Shown here: positions 35,177-44,235 of the stretch, piece after piece | Position numbering within the stretch: the stretch's first letter is position 1 | How the letters are laid out: each line of letters begins with the position of its first letter | Assembly (NCBI RefSeq): GCF_030410135.1 | Contig: NZ_JAUGQQ010000006.1 | Span: forward strand, 124,001-188,000 | Source: Aequorivita aurantiaca | GTDB taxonomy: Bacteria; Bacteroidota; Bacteroidia; Flavobacteriales; Flavobacteriaceae | Reading direction: 5' to 3' | Length of the DNA: 64,000 nucleotides | Translations under genes and position numbers: made by a program | The notes under the pieces: model-generated | The model's database searches: none | Told to the model about the DNA's origin: nothing | The model's input: the letters and a program-made list of their open reading frames with translations, nothing else

Positions 35177-36082
35177 CTATATGCCCCAGTTTTCAATCTG
35201 TTCCTCGGTCCAGAGATTTGGGAAAAATTTACGCTGTTGGTGTTTTGGATGAAGGTATTTTTTCCACTCGGAGCCACCCGTGGCGGTCTTGTTTTCCCCT
35301 TTACTGTCCAGGAAATGTTGGGCAGTATCCAAATGCACCAGTGGCCAAGCCACGTTATAAAAATGGTCGAATTGTTGTAGTTTTTCCTTTAATTCCTCGG
35401 AAGGGTTCTTCATTTGGGCAACCCGTTCTTCCAATGTTTTTCCCATAACATTTTGGGCAAGTGCCTTAAAATCGGCTTCGTATTTTTCAATGAATAATCG
35501 TAAGGTAAGGGTTGTCTTGCCGGTGTTCCGATTCAGCCCGGCATCTTTCCAGTAAATGTGCTTGAAATAATCATCCACCGTTGGGTTTTGTGGTAAGCGC
35601 TCCCTCCCTTCCGTATTAATTAGGTTTTCCAATCGTGTACTGTAAAGCTCCAATATTCTGAACTGTGCGCTTTGAAAACCACTGGCAGGGGTAAGGGTGG
35701 AGCGGAAAGTGCTGTAATCATCATAGCTCATTCCGTCTTTCATTATATCGAAGGAGGTGATGAGCATTCGCGTGTACCTTTTAAGACGGTCCAGCTTGGT
35801 CAACCATACTTCCTCCGGAAGATTTTCGCCCTCGGAAAGTTGCTTTATTTCGTGAATCATCATTTTAAGGGTGAGTTCGGTGACTTGGTGATACATCACA
35901 AATATTTCTTCGTCCTTAAAATCGGTCCTTGTTTTTTGGAGGGAAAGCAGAGTGTCCACTTGTATATAATCCCAATACGTGATGGGTTTTGCCTGCAGCA
36001 ATCCCTTTAAATAGGTTTCGGGGTTTTCGCCCAATGCAGTATATTTTTCTTCGAGTGCTTTTATTAATTCGCTATTTATCAT
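35177..36082 (-). CDS. tryptophan 2,3-dioxygenase family protein
   Basis: 301 residues, cytoplasmic heme enzyme that opens the indole ring of tryptophan to N-formylkynurenine. Family features: ITYWDYIQVDTLLSLQ, FVMYHQVTELTLKMMIHEI with the substrate-side His, FRSTLTPASGFQSAQFRILE, and ATGGSEWKKYL near the end, where the heme-ligand and GTGG-like loop are expected. The chain is close to the family length. It is about 10 kb from the trp biosynthetic operon. The terminator at 36186-36223 separates it from ppiD. Confidence 0.85.
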   Translation of the reverse strand: MINSELIKALEEKYTALGENPETYLKGLLQAKPITYWDYIQVDTLLSLQKTRTDFKDEEIFVMYHQVTELTLKMMIHEIKQLSEGENLPEEVWLTKLDRLKRYTRMLITSFDIMKDGMSYDDYSTFRSTLTPASGFQSAQFRILELYSTRLENLINTEGRERLPQNPTVDDYFKHIYWKDAGLNRNTGKTTLTLRLFIEKYEADFKALAQNVMGKTLEERVAQMKNPSEELKEKLQQFDHFYNVAWPLVHLDTAQHFLDSKGENKTATGGSEWKKYLHPKHQQRKFFPNLWTEEQIENWGI

Positions 36083-36185
36083 TCTTTTTTATATTAAAAA
36101 GAGGAATTCTTGTATAATTTTAATTGTACCTAAAAATAAGGGTTATTTTCTGTTATTTGAAATATTCGGCGGTGAGTTTAAAAGA

Positions 36186-36223
36186 AAAAGCCTTGCGACA
36201 ATATTTTGCTGCAAGGCTTTTTT
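36186..36223 (-). terminator. rho-independent terminator after the PpiD-like gene
   Basis: Perfect 12-base stem AAAAAGCCTTGC (36186-36197) / GCAAGGCTTTTT (36212-36223), 14-base loop. On the minus strand it is followed by CTTTT. It lies between the stop of the 36247 gene and the start of tryptophan dioxygenase. Confidence 0.85.
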
Positions 36224-36246
36224 CTATTCAAATATTTTAGCTTTTA

Positions 36247-38361
36247 TTAATAGAAATTAGCACGATTGTCCTCAATTTCAGCTTTCTTTTTAAGAGCATT
36301 ATAAACTTGGGTCTGCGCAGCCGGAGCGGCTTTCGAGTTCATTTGGTTTGCATAGTTAACGTATGAATCCATCTTTGGAGCAGGGTTGAAGGCAGTAACC
36401 TTCACTTTATAAACTCCGTTTTTACCTTCAATCAATGAGGTTGTTTGACCAGGTTTAGTTCCAAAAGCCGTTCCTACCACCTTTGGTTCGTTAGTTGCAG
36501 CAACCATTGGGTTTGCCATTGTCACGCCCGTTGCAGTTTGAACTACCACATTCTGGCTTGCGGCGACTTCTTCAAGAGATGTGCCTTTTATTGACTCCAT
36601 TATTTTTTTGGCTTTTTTCTGGTTTCGCAAGATAGGAGTTACGGTTGCTGAGGCATCTTCAACGGTCATTAGACCCTTTGGATTTTTGCGGGTAAGTTGG
36701 GCAATTACATATCCATTGGGTACACTGAAACGTTTCGTGTCTCCCACTTCTGTGTCCTCATTAAAGGCCCAATTTACAATGGTTCGGTTTTCGCCAACGC
36801 CGGGAATATTGGAATCCATATTACCTAATTTATTGACGGGTTTCACCTCTAGATTTTGAGCTTTGGCCAATTCTGTAAAATCACCTTTATTCACGGCTAC
36901 TTCAAATTTGGAAGCGTCGGAAAAAACTTCATTTGTTGTTTTGTCTGAGGCCTCAATATTTTTTACAACTGTTGCAAGTTGAATGGCTGGTTTGGCGCCG
37001 GATTGCTTACCAACTTCAACAATGTGAAATCCAAAATCGGTTTCTACTAGGCCAACTGTTCCGGTTGGGTTGTTGAAGATAAAATTGTCAAATGGAGGAA
37101 CCATTCTTCCTGGAGTGGAATTTCCTAAGTCGCCGCCATTATCCTTGGAACTGTCATCGGAGAATTGTGAGGCAAGTTCAGCAAATTTTGATTTGTCCTT
37201 TTTCACAACCGTCAAAATACTGTCTGCCAGTTTTTGAGCTTCTTCTTTAGTTCTTGTAATTGTTTCTGGCGCGCGCATGGTACCAACGTAGCGTATTAAA
37301 ATGTGTTTTGACGCTGCGGAGTCTGGCATTTTCTTGGTATCCAAAACCTTGGAAAGATAAAGGGCGTTGTCAACCTTATAAGGTCCATAGATATCGCCTT
37401 TATTTAAATTGATGAGTGTATCGGCAACTGTTGGGGGAAGATCACTTTTAAACATCCAACGATCGTAATAGGGCACGTCCGAATTGTTGTTTACATACTC
37501 CTCGTAATTCTTTGTATTTCTGAAACCAGCGATAGTGTCGTTTGATTTTGTGTCCTGGTTAAACTCCATTTTGTCATTTAACATACTTGCAATGGTAGTT
37601 TTGGCTTCTTCAGTATCGGTCTCAGAAGGTTCTTCTGCGAATAGTACGTATTGAATATCGGCCTGTGGCTCCACCTGAAAATCATTGGGATGGTCCGCGA
37701 TATATTTTTTGATTTCCTCATTTGAAACTTTTACTTCCTCATCGGCAATTTTGGTGTACGGCACCACGACATATTGAAAGTTCAAGTTGTCATTTTGAAA
37801 ATGGTATTCCTGTTCCCCCTCGGCAACTGTTGCGCGAAGCCCACCTTTAATCATATTGTAATAAGTGGTTTGAAGAACGCCCGCGGCAATGTCTTCCTCA
37901 AAATTTAGCCATTGTTTGTACATTTCTGGCGAAGAAGCTTTGATGCTGGCAATGTATTCTTGGATTTTTCCTTCATCAACCTGTCCGGCTTCGTTAAGGA
38001 AAGTTGGGTTGTTGGCCAATTGGGTTTTCAAAGCATTGTCCAATTGCGCTTTTTCAACGCTTAGGCCCACTTTTTCTATTTGTTCGTTCATTATTACCCT
38101 TCGCAGTTCACGGTCCCACACCATGTTCATAGCCTGGGTTGTATTTGCGTTTGGCCCCATGCTGCGCTGCGTAGCCTCCACTTCCTCCATAAAACCTTGT
38201 CTGGAAATATCCTCACCGTTTATAACAGCAATGGTATCCTGGCCTTTTGGGCCGCTGCTGCCTTTGGTCAATACATCACTTAAAATAAAGGCAAAAAGCG
38301 CCAATGCAATAATAAGGATAAGGAATATCCCGCGTTTTCTGATACTGTTTAAAATTGCCAT
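36247..38361 (-). CDS. peptidylprolyl isomerase, PpiD/SurA-like
   Basis: 704 residues. One N-terminal membrane helix (GIFLILIIALALFAFILSDVL) anchors it to the inner membrane, the rest is periplasmic. SurA_N-like region (about 40-230), then a parvulin PPIC domain near residues 345-455 (KHILIRY, AEEAQKLADSIL, FAELASQFSDDSSKDNGGDLGNSTPGRMVPPFDNFIF, DFGFHIVEV). A degenerate second parvulin domain may follow. The length (about 700) is typical of flavobacterial PpiD. It folds outer-membrane proteins and ends the LptC/CNNM gene run. Confidence 0.9.
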   Translation of the reverse strand: MAILNSIRKRGIFLILIIALALFAFILSDVLTKGSSGPKGQDTIAVINGEDISRQGFMEEVEATQRSMGPNANTTQAMNMVWDRELRRVIMNEQIEKVGLSVEKAQLDNALKTQLANNPTFLNEAGQVDEGKIQEYIASIKASSPEMYKQWLNFEEDIAAGVLQTTYYNMIKGGLRATVAEGEQEYHFQNDNLNFQYVVVPYTKIADEEVKVSNEEIKKYIADHPNDFQVEPQADIQYVLFAEEPSETDTEEAKTTIASMLNDKMEFNQDTKSNDTIAGFRNTKNYEEYVNNNSDVPYYDRWMFKSDLPPTVADTLINLNKGDIYGPYKVDNALYLSKVLDTKKMPDSAASKHILIRYVGTMRAPETITRTKEEAQKLADSILTVVKKDKSKFAELASQFSDDSSKDNGGDLGNSTPGRMVPPFDNFIFNNPTGTVGLVETDFGFHIVEVGKQSGAKPAIQLATVVKNIEASDKTTNEVFSDASKFEVAVNKGDFTELAKAQNLEVKPVNKLGNMDSNIPGVGENRTIVNWAFNEDTEVGDTKRFSVPNGYVIAQLTRKNPKGLMTVEDASATVTPILRNQKKAKKIMESIKGTSLEEVAASQNVVVQTATGVTMANPMVAATNEPKVVGTAFGTKPGQTTSLIEGKNGVYKVKVTAFNPAPKMDSYVNYANQMNSKAAPAAQTQVYNALKKKAEIEDNRANFY

Positions 38362-38555
38362 TTGATGTTCAAATTTATTTCCCTTTATTTCTGATTTGTC
38401 AGATTAGGGGGCTTTTGGTTGTGAATTCCTTTTATCCCTTAATGTTAATCAAGGTTTTAGAGGATTTGTTTTTTAGATTATTTAGGTGGCGAAAATACCA
38501 TTTTCCATGCATTAATAAAAAAGTAAATTGAAAAAATTGCGGAAATGTTCGAAAT

Positions 38556-39809
38556 CTAATCTTCGGGTAATATTTTGACTTCCACGAGCTCGATTTTAGT
38601 ATTGGAGACTTCCAAAATGGTGAAGATAAATTTATCAATTTCAACGGTTTCGCCCTTTTCCGGAATTTCTTCGGTATAATTTACAATAAGGCCGCCTAGG
38701 GTTTCATAATTCTCACTTTCCTCAAAATCCAGTTTGTAATTTTCATTCAGATAATCTACTTCCAACCGTGCGGAAAATTTGTAGTGGTCCTCGCCAAGGG
38801 CTTCCTCAATAAGGGCCACACTGTCGTGCTCATCTTGAATTTCTCCGAAAAGTTCTTCAATAATATCCTCAACGGTAATTATTCCGCTGGTCCCGCCGTA
38901 TTCGTCAATAACCACCGCAAGGCTTTTTCTTTTTTTACTAAGAATTCCCAGCACATCCTTAATGAGCATTGTTTCGGGCACGAAAACTACGGGCATCAAA
39001 ACTTTTTTGAGATTTGCAGGTTTTTTAAAGAGCTCGAAGGAATGCACATAGCCCAAGATGTCGTCTATGTTTTCTTTATATATCAAGATTTTTGAAAGTC
39101 CGGTATCGGTAAAAATTTTGGCCAGTTCCTTTGGGGTGGTGTTAATATCCACGGCCACAATTTCCGTTCGCGGTATCATGGCTTCGCGTGATTTTACTTC
39201 GGAAAAATCGAGCGCATTTTGGAAAATTTGTATCTCGGAATCCATTTCCTCCTTTGTTTCTGCAATGTCCATTTGTTCAGAAATATAATTGCCGAGCTCC
39301 AATTTACTGAATGTTAGTTGCACAGTGTCTCCTTCAGTTTTGAAGATGAACTTTAGAACCAAATCTGAAATCCAAATTACAAACTCAGAGATGAGGGAAA
39401 AAAGGACATAGAAGAAATAGGCAGGGACGGCAAAAACTTTAACAAGGTTGTTCGCATAGATTTGGAAGAAAACCTTGGGAAGAAATTCCGCCGTCAACAA
39501 AATTACTATCGTTGAAATAACGGTCTGCACCACTAATCCGCCGACCCCGGCAATGGGTATATATTCCATCAAAAGATCGCCCATAAAAAATCCGTAGATA
39601 ACCAGCGCAATGTTATTGCCCACCAGCATGGTGGCAATAAATTTTGAGGGCCGCCTTGTTATTTTTTTTAGTATTCCAGCTAAGAAGTTATTTTGCTTCT
39701 TTTCAATCTCAATATGGATTTTATTGGAGGATACGTATGCGATCTCCATACCTGAGAAAAAGGCCGAGAGGATAAGCATTGTTACTATAATTAGGATACT
39801 GTAATCCAC
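38556..39809 (-). CDS. CNNM/CorC-HlyC family transporter-like protein with CBS domains
   Basis: 417 residues. DUF21/CNNM membrane domain (about 1-160, four helices: ILIIVTMLILSAFFSGMEIAYVSS, SKFIATMLVGNNIALVIYGFF), then two CBS domains (MIPRTEIVAVDINTTPKELAKIF, DILGYVHSFELF, DVLGILSKKRKSLAVVIDEYGGTSGIITVEDIIEELFGEI) and a C-terminal CorC_HlyC domain (VDYLNENYKLDFEESENYETLGGLIV). Probably Mg or divalent-cation related. GldE is another flavobacterial member of this family, but this gene sits beside lptC and I do not call it gldE. Confidence 0.9.
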   Translation of the reverse strand: MDYSILIIVTMLILSAFFSGMEIAYVSSNKIHIEIEKKQNNFLAGILKKITRRPSKFIATMLVGNNIALVIYGFFMGDLLMEYIPIAGVGGLVVQTVISTIVILLTAEFLPKVFFQIYANNLVKVFAVPAYFFYVLFSLISEFVIWISDLVLKFIFKTEGDTVQLTFSKLELGNYISEQMDIAETKEEMDSEIQIFQNALDFSEVKSREAMIPRTEIVAVDINTTPKELAKIFTDTGLSKILIYKENIDDILGYVHSFELFKKPANLKKVLMPVVFVPETMLIKDVLGILSKKRKSLAVVIDEYGGTSGIITVEDIIEELFGEIQDEHDSVALIEEALGEDHYKFSARLEVDYLNENYKLDFEESENYETLGGLIVNYTEEIPEKGETVEIDKFIFTILEVSNTKIELVEVKILPED

Positions 39810-39865
39810 AGTTTCAAGAATAAATTAATGCGGTCGCACGCTTCATTTAGAACAATCTTGTGGAG

Positions 39866-40066
39866 CTATTGTTTGTTCCTCGATTCCATTTTTTTTCGGA
39901 AATTCCTTTTAAAGAAAAACATAAAAATGGCAACTACCACAAAAAATATGAAAAGGTAAGCACGGTTGCGCTGGGTGCTCCAATTTATAAAAGCTTCGTA
40001 TGCAAAGAACGCAGCGATTATTAGATATGCATATTCAAAAAAACGATAAACTTTATTTAGCATCAT
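39866..40066 (-). CDS. hypothetical small membrane protein
   Basis: About 66 residues from ATG 40066; the frame is open to 40084. The ATGATG start overlaps the last codons and stop of lptC (GATGATGCTAAATAA), a clear sign of translational coupling. Two hydrophobic helices (YAYLIIAAFFAYEAF and AYLFIFFVVVAIFMFFF) followed by a basic tail (KRNFRKKMESRNKQ). No family recognised, but its place between lptC and the CNNM gene suggests a conserved envelope role. Confidence 0.7.
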   Translation of the reverse strand: MMLNKVYRFFEYAYLIIAAFFAYEAFINWSTQRNRAYLFIFFVVVAIFMFFFKRNFRKKMESRNKQ

Positions 40067-40613
40067 CAATTTTGGTTTTGTCAACTAGTTGGACTCCTTG
40101 GTTTTTTCTGGAGAGAAAGGTAGTGAAATCTTCACTACTGTCAAATCCCACGGCGCCGTCATTATAGGAGCCGTCCTTAAATTTTATTTGATAGGGTTGG
40201 TCGGTAAACACCCATTTATTTTTTTGGTCCCAAAATAATTGATTGGCTTTGAGAACCACACTGTCTGCGGTTATTACCACCACATTATTGCGAAGGTCAA
40301 CCAAACCCGTATTGTCGAATTGTATGGCATAATCTGCGGTTACGGTATTTTTTTTTCCATTTTCGTCCCAAAAACGCACTTCAATGCCGGCGGGAAATTC
40401 TTTATATGGAAATTCCAAATTTGAGAAATCCAATAATTTTTCCGCTAAAAGATTGGTCACCAATTTTCCTGAATCGGTATATTTAAAATTGATATTGTTT
40501 CCTTCGGCAATGGGAGCGCCATCGGAGAGGCTTAATCGTTTAACGTTTTGGTAATTGCCTTCACATGCAAAAAGCGTGGCGGCCAATAGCAAGACCATCA
40601 CGCTTTTATACAT
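40053..40613 (-). CDS. lptC: LPS export ABC transporter periplasmic protein LptC
   Basis: 186 residues from ATG 40613. Lipoprotein signal MYKSVMVLLLAATLFACEGN. LptC beta-jellyroll features: FKYTDSGKLVTNLLAEKLLDFS, FPAGIEVRFWDENGKKNTVTADYAIQ, and the Bacteroidota-typical NTGLVDLRNNVVVITADSVVLKANQLFWDQKNKWVFTDQ. The protein bridges LPS from the inner-membrane LptBFG to the LptA bridge. Overlaps the following small membrane protein by 14 bases. Confidence 0.9.
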   Translation of the reverse strand: MYKSVMVLLLAATLFACEGNYQNVKRLSLSDGAPIAEGNNINFKYTDSGKLVTNLLAEKLLDFSNLEFPYKEFPAGIEVRFWDENGKKNTVTADYAIQFDNTGLVDLRNNVVVITADSVVLKANQLFWDQKNKWVFTDQPYQIKFKDGSYNDGAVGFDSSEDFTTFLSRKNQGVQLVDKTKIDDAK

Positions 40614-40633
40614 ATTTATGGAGGTGTGCATTC

Positions 40634-41998
40634 TTATAGATTAGGAACCCTTACGCTTCCGCCAACCCAACAGCTAAAAGTTACTGTTTTTCCTGCCATA
40701 CCTTCACTGAAGATATCGCTGGCCTGTGGTGCACGCTGACGATAACTGCTTGCGGCGGCTTTTGCATTTCCTGAAATGGTGCCATCCACGCGTGCTGCTT
40801 TATCCATCATGTCTGCAGCTAGCCAATACATAGCTCTTTTTTCAAAAACAGTAGTACCACAGTTGTTAGCGCTATCCGCATACATTGCGCCTATTTTGTA
40901 ATAAGCGATTCCCGCTGAGGGTTTTGCCTCAAGCATCTTGTTGTAATAGGTCCGTGCAGTTCCGAAACTTCCTTTTTTACGGTAGTTTTCTGCAATGCTA
41001 TAATAAATACGGGCTTTTTTAGAGTTGTCCTTTTCCAATTCAGCAGCTTGGTTAAAATATTCCAACGCTGCAGAGGCCTTTCCTTCAGCTTCAGCTTGTT
41101 TTCCTAAAAGGTAAGCAGAAGTAGAACTTGGCTCCAACTCATGCAATCTTACTGCAAGTTTATTGGATAGTGAGCTTTCGCAGTCCTTGGCGTCCAACCT
41201 ATTGCTGGCATTTTTCAACCATTCAATGTCATTCTTTTTCTGTTCGTAGTCTTTTTCATAAAGTGGAATAAGGTTTGGACAGTCTGCCAATTGACCGAGT
41301 TTTCCATTAACGCTTCCTTCAACCGTTGCGTATACCCCTAAGTTATTTTCATAAACATCCTTAGCTCTTTGTTCCTTATCGGTTAGAGCTGTGCCGGCTT
41401 CTTCCTTATCCAACATTGGAGTAAGTTTTGATGCAAGACTGTTCTTTTCAGTATCTATTTTGCTGATCACAACATCATATAGATCGAATATTTCCTGGAT
41501 ATCCTTTTGGCCTTCGTTAAAAAGATCGACTGCCAAGGAGAAGTATGCGTAAAGGCTTTTTCCGCTGGTAAAGTTTTCCGGATCTTTTTTAAATGCCTCG
41601 TCAAAAGCTTTGAACTGTTCTGCCTTTGTGCCAACATTATTGTCATACTTTAATTGAGCGATACTGGAAAGGACCTCGCCTTCCTTGGTTTGTTCTGGAA
41701 AATGTTGCAACCTTAACTGATAGGCCTGAATAAGATCGTTAATTTTACTTTTATCGCCTTTTTCGTCTACGAAATATTCATACATTTTAATGCCATATTG
41801 ATAAATGGCCAGGTTATAATTGGGACAGTCCTTTACTAAATTTTCATAATGGGGAAGAGCTGCTTCGTAGTTTTTTATCTTCGCCTGCTCAGTAAAATAG
41901 GACATTAAAATTGTACAGTCGTCTGGAGCTTGTGCAATGGATTTTGCAGAAACTGAAAGCAGGGCAATGGTAAATAATAAAATGAACTTTGTTTTCAT
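40634..41998 (-). CDS. tetratricopeptide repeat protein, secreted
   Basis: 454 residues from ATG 41998 (the frame is open to 42025). Signal peptide MKTKFILLFTIALLSVSAKSIAQ, so periplasmic or outer-membrane attached. Helical throughout with TPR repeats (NYEAALPHYENLVKDCPNYNLAIYQYGIKMYEY; GKASAALEYFNQAAELEKDNSKKARIYYSIAENYRKKGSFGTARTYYNKMLEAKPSAGIAYYKIGAMYADSA). It precedes lptC in one run of genes with the outer-membrane protein and coaX, an order I recall from other flavobacteria. Confidence 0.85.
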   Translation of the reverse strand: MKTKFILLFTIALLSVSAKSIAQAPDDCTILMSYFTEQAKIKNYEAALPHYENLVKDCPNYNLAIYQYGIKMYEYFVDEKGDKSKINDLIQAYQLRLQHFPEQTKEGEVLSSIAQLKYDNNVGTKAEQFKAFDEAFKKDPENFTSGKSLYAYFSLAVDLFNEGQKDIQEIFDLYDVVISKIDTEKNSLASKLTPMLDKEEAGTALTDKEQRAKDVYENNLGVYATVEGSVNGKLGQLADCPNLIPLYEKDYEQKKNDIEWLKNASNRLDAKDCESSLSNKLAVRLHELEPSSTSAYLLGKQAEAEGKASAALEYFNQAAELEKDNSKKARIYYSIAENYRKKGSFGTARTYYNKMLEAKPSAGIAYYKIGAMYADSANNCGTTVFEKRAMYWLAADMMDKAARVDGTISGNAKAAASSYRQRAPQASDIFSEGMAGKTVTFSCWVGGSVRVPNL

Positions 41999-42017
41999 GG
42001 TTTTGCTATTAGTAATA

Positions 42018-43259
42018 TTAATCATATAATCTTTTTTCGAACCAGCGGTCGTTTAATGAAAAACTAATAAATGTGTTGAAGAAGGTTTCCTTGATCAATC
42101 CATAGTCCGTTGTTCCTCGACTTCCTACTTCAAATCCTAAATTCATGTTTGAGAATAAGCGTCCGATTGGTAACCCAACTCCAAAAGATATGCCAAACTC
42201 ATTGACGTGGTGTCCGTCAAAGCTTAGGCCAGTTTGTTCAAATCTTCCACCTGCCCTGTAAACAACCCTTTTATAATATTCTCCGAAGGAATTATAATTG
42301 GGAATATAAAAACCTCCCAAATAAAATTTGGAAGCATTTTTATAGGTCACATTTTCACTGATGTATGAACGATTGGTAAAATTACTTGTTTTTTCGTTCA
42401 CATATTCTAATCCGATTCCCCAATATTTGGGTTTACTTAAGCCAATGCCAATAGTAACCTGTGCGGGATAGGAAAAATCGGTATCGGGAACGGAAATTTC
42501 TCTTTCATCCACATCAAAAATTCCCGCCGGAATAATGGAAACACTCCCCACTCTCCGCAAATTTTCGGAATTGATATTTGTGCCAGGCGTGAAGGTGAGG
42601 GTTCCTGAAAGTTCAAGGTTTTCGTCAATCATCCGTTTGTACATTGCACCAAGATTAAAAGTGAAGCCTGACAGATTGGATCTGTTCACCTCTCGAGTGC
42701 CGTATTGAAGTTCTGATTTTTGGGTTACGGCGGTGTTTTCAATCTTTCCGAAATTATACCCAGCGTCCACACCGAGGCTTAATTCCGGCGTAACTTGATA
42801 TCCAAGTGAAATATATGCTTTGTTTAGACCACCATTTCCAGAATATTGGGTTATACCGTCGGGTACTTCGGAATAAAAATCATATCCCACCGATGTGTAC
42901 GGAATAACTCCAAAACCCATTCCGAATTTGCCCATTGGAATACCCATTGCCACATAATCCAGTGTTGAAGTAGAGGTATTTTGGCTTTCGGTTGCGTTTT
43001 TTTGTTTTAGGATTTGGTGACTTCCTCCAACGGAAAAGTTAATCAAGCGCAATCCTGCATAACTCGCAGGATTTTGAAGATTCAAATGAATACTGTCCGA
43101 GAAGACACCCAGCCCTCCCATAGCCCTGTTTTCCACAGTGCCGCGGAATTTTAATGAGCCAATACCGTAAAATGAATATGGTGAAGTGGTTCCTTCTTGT
43201 GCAAGGGCGATACTGGTTATAAGTAAAAATAACCCAATTGCTATTTTTTTAAACATCAA
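42018..43259 (-). CDS. putative outer-membrane beta-barrel protein
   Basis: 413 residues. Signal peptide MMFKKIAIGLFLLITSIALAQ. The mature sequence starts GTTSPYSFYGIGSLKFRGTVENRAMGGLGV and continues with many amphipathic strands (GYQVTPELSLGVDAGYNFG, TIGIGLSKPKYWGIGLEYVNEKTS) ending in a terminal barrel segment. The SFYGIG...MGG start is the OmpP1/FadL- or PorV-like pattern seen in Bacteroidota outer-membrane proteins. Precise function not determined. It overlaps coaX by 4 bases. Confidence 0.8.
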   Translation of the reverse strand: MMFKKIAIGLFLLITSIALAQEGTTSPYSFYGIGSLKFRGTVENRAMGGLGVFSDSIHLNLQNPASYAGLRLINFSVGGSHQILKQKNATESQNTSTSTLDYVAMGIPMGKFGMGFGVIPYTSVGYDFYSEVPDGITQYSGNGGLNKAYISLGYQVTPELSLGVDAGYNFGKIENTAVTQKSELQYGTREVNRSNLSGFTFNLGAMYKRMIDENLELSGTLTFTPGTNINSENLRRVGSVSIIPAGIFDVDEREISVPDTDFSYPAQVTIGIGLSKPKYWGIGLEYVNEKTSNFTNRSYISENVTYKNASKFYLGGFYIPNYNSFGEYYKRVVYRAGGRFEQTGLSFDGHHVNEFGISFGVGLPIGRLFSNMNLGFEVGSRGTTDYGLIKETFFNTFISFSLNDRWFEKRLYD

Positions 43260-43981
43260 TGTTTGTTATATTCTAAAATATGGTTCAATCCCTCCAATAA
43301 AAAATTTGAGTTGGCAAAGATGTCATTTTTTAAACTATCTCGCAAAAAATGTGCGTCCCCACCTGTTAAAATAACTGTTAAATTGTCGTAATCTTTTTTA
43401 TATTCATTTATATAACCCTCAATTTCATACAATATTCCGTTTACCACGCCAGAATGTATAGCGCTAGCCGTATCATTGCCCAAATATGAATCTGGAGATT
43501 TTGTTTTCAGCAACGGTAATTTTTCAGTAAACGTATGGAGGGCTTTATACCGCAAAGAAATTCCGGGGGAAATGGCTCCTCCGAAATATTCGTTCTTTGA
43601 ATTTATAAAATCATAGGTAATGCAAGTGCCGGCGTCAATTATCAAAACATTTTTCTGCGGAAATTGATCCGCGGCCGCACTCACTAACGCTATCCTATCA
43701 ATACCCAAAGTTAGTGGGGTTGCATATTTATTGACGAAGGAAACTGGCGTCTGATGATTTAATAGAAGAACCTCGAATTGATTTCGTACCTCCTCAAACT
43801 GCCCCTCTAAAAGATTGGATACAGCGGAAATAATACAATTCTTAATAGGAAAAACTTTAGAAATTTCCTGAATGGCTAAAGAAAAGTCATTTTTGGAACA
43901 GGTGGTTTTTTGCGTTAAGTTTCCATCGTTAAATACTCCAAGCTTTATGAGGGTATTTCCAACATCAATGGCAAGATTCAT
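43256..43981 (-). CDS. coaX: type III pantothenate kinase
   Basis: 241 residues, cytoplasmic; phosphorylates pantothenate at the start of CoA synthesis. ASKHA-fold motifs: MNLAIDVGNTLIKLGVFND (phosphate 1), VLIIDAGTCITYDFIN, FGGAISPGISLRYKALHTFTEKLP and VILTGGDAHFLRDSL. LGIDRIALVSAAADQFP is also typical. Overlaps the outer-membrane protein gene by 4 bases. First gene of this run. Confidence 0.93.
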   Translation of the reverse strand: MNLAIDVGNTLIKLGVFNDGNLTQKTTCSKNDFSLAIQEISKVFPIKNCIISAVSNLLEGQFEEVRNQFEVLLLNHQTPVSFVNKYATPLTLGIDRIALVSAAADQFPQKNVLIIDAGTCITYDFINSKNEYFGGAISPGISLRYKALHTFTEKLPLLKTKSPDSYLGNDTASAIHSGVVNGILYEIEGYINEYKKDYDNLTVILTGGDAHFLRDSLKNDIFANSNFLLEGLNHILEYNKH

Positions 43982-44083
43982 TTTTTTTAAATAAGGCCAT
44001 AAAAATACAATTCCACTAAGTAACTATTTGTTAAGGCACTATTAAATTGAAAAAAGATATCTTTTTATTTTTTAAATTATTGT

Positions 44084-44113
44084 TTTGCAAAAACGAAAAT
44101 AGCTTTATATTTG
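44084..44113 (+). promoter_or_regulatory. Bacteroidota-type promoter for tRNA-Phe
   Basis: TTTG at 44084-44087, an 18-base spacer and TATATTTG at 44106-44113, a full match to the phylum consensus. The tRNA begins 14 bases after the -7 box. Confidence 0.75.
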
Positions 44114-44126
44114 CCCACTCAATAAT

Positions 44127-44199
<73 letters not shown>

Positions 44200-44200
44200 C

Positions 44201-44231
44201 AAAAGCCCGGAACTTCTGTTTCGGGCTTTTT
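44201..44231 (+). terminator. rho-independent terminator after tRNA-Phe
   Basis: Stem AAAAGCCCG (44201-44209) / CGGGCTTTT (44222-44230), followed by one more T. The A- and T-runs on both sides let it act in both directions, also for the convergent GHMP kinase gene ending at 44236. Confidence 0.85.
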
Positions 44232-44235
44232 GTTT

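Noticed and set aside
35177-36082. Link between tryptophan dioxygenase and the trp operon as one regulated unit
   Set aside because: They are more than 10 kb apart, separated by terminators and unrelated genes, and share no visible regulatory element.
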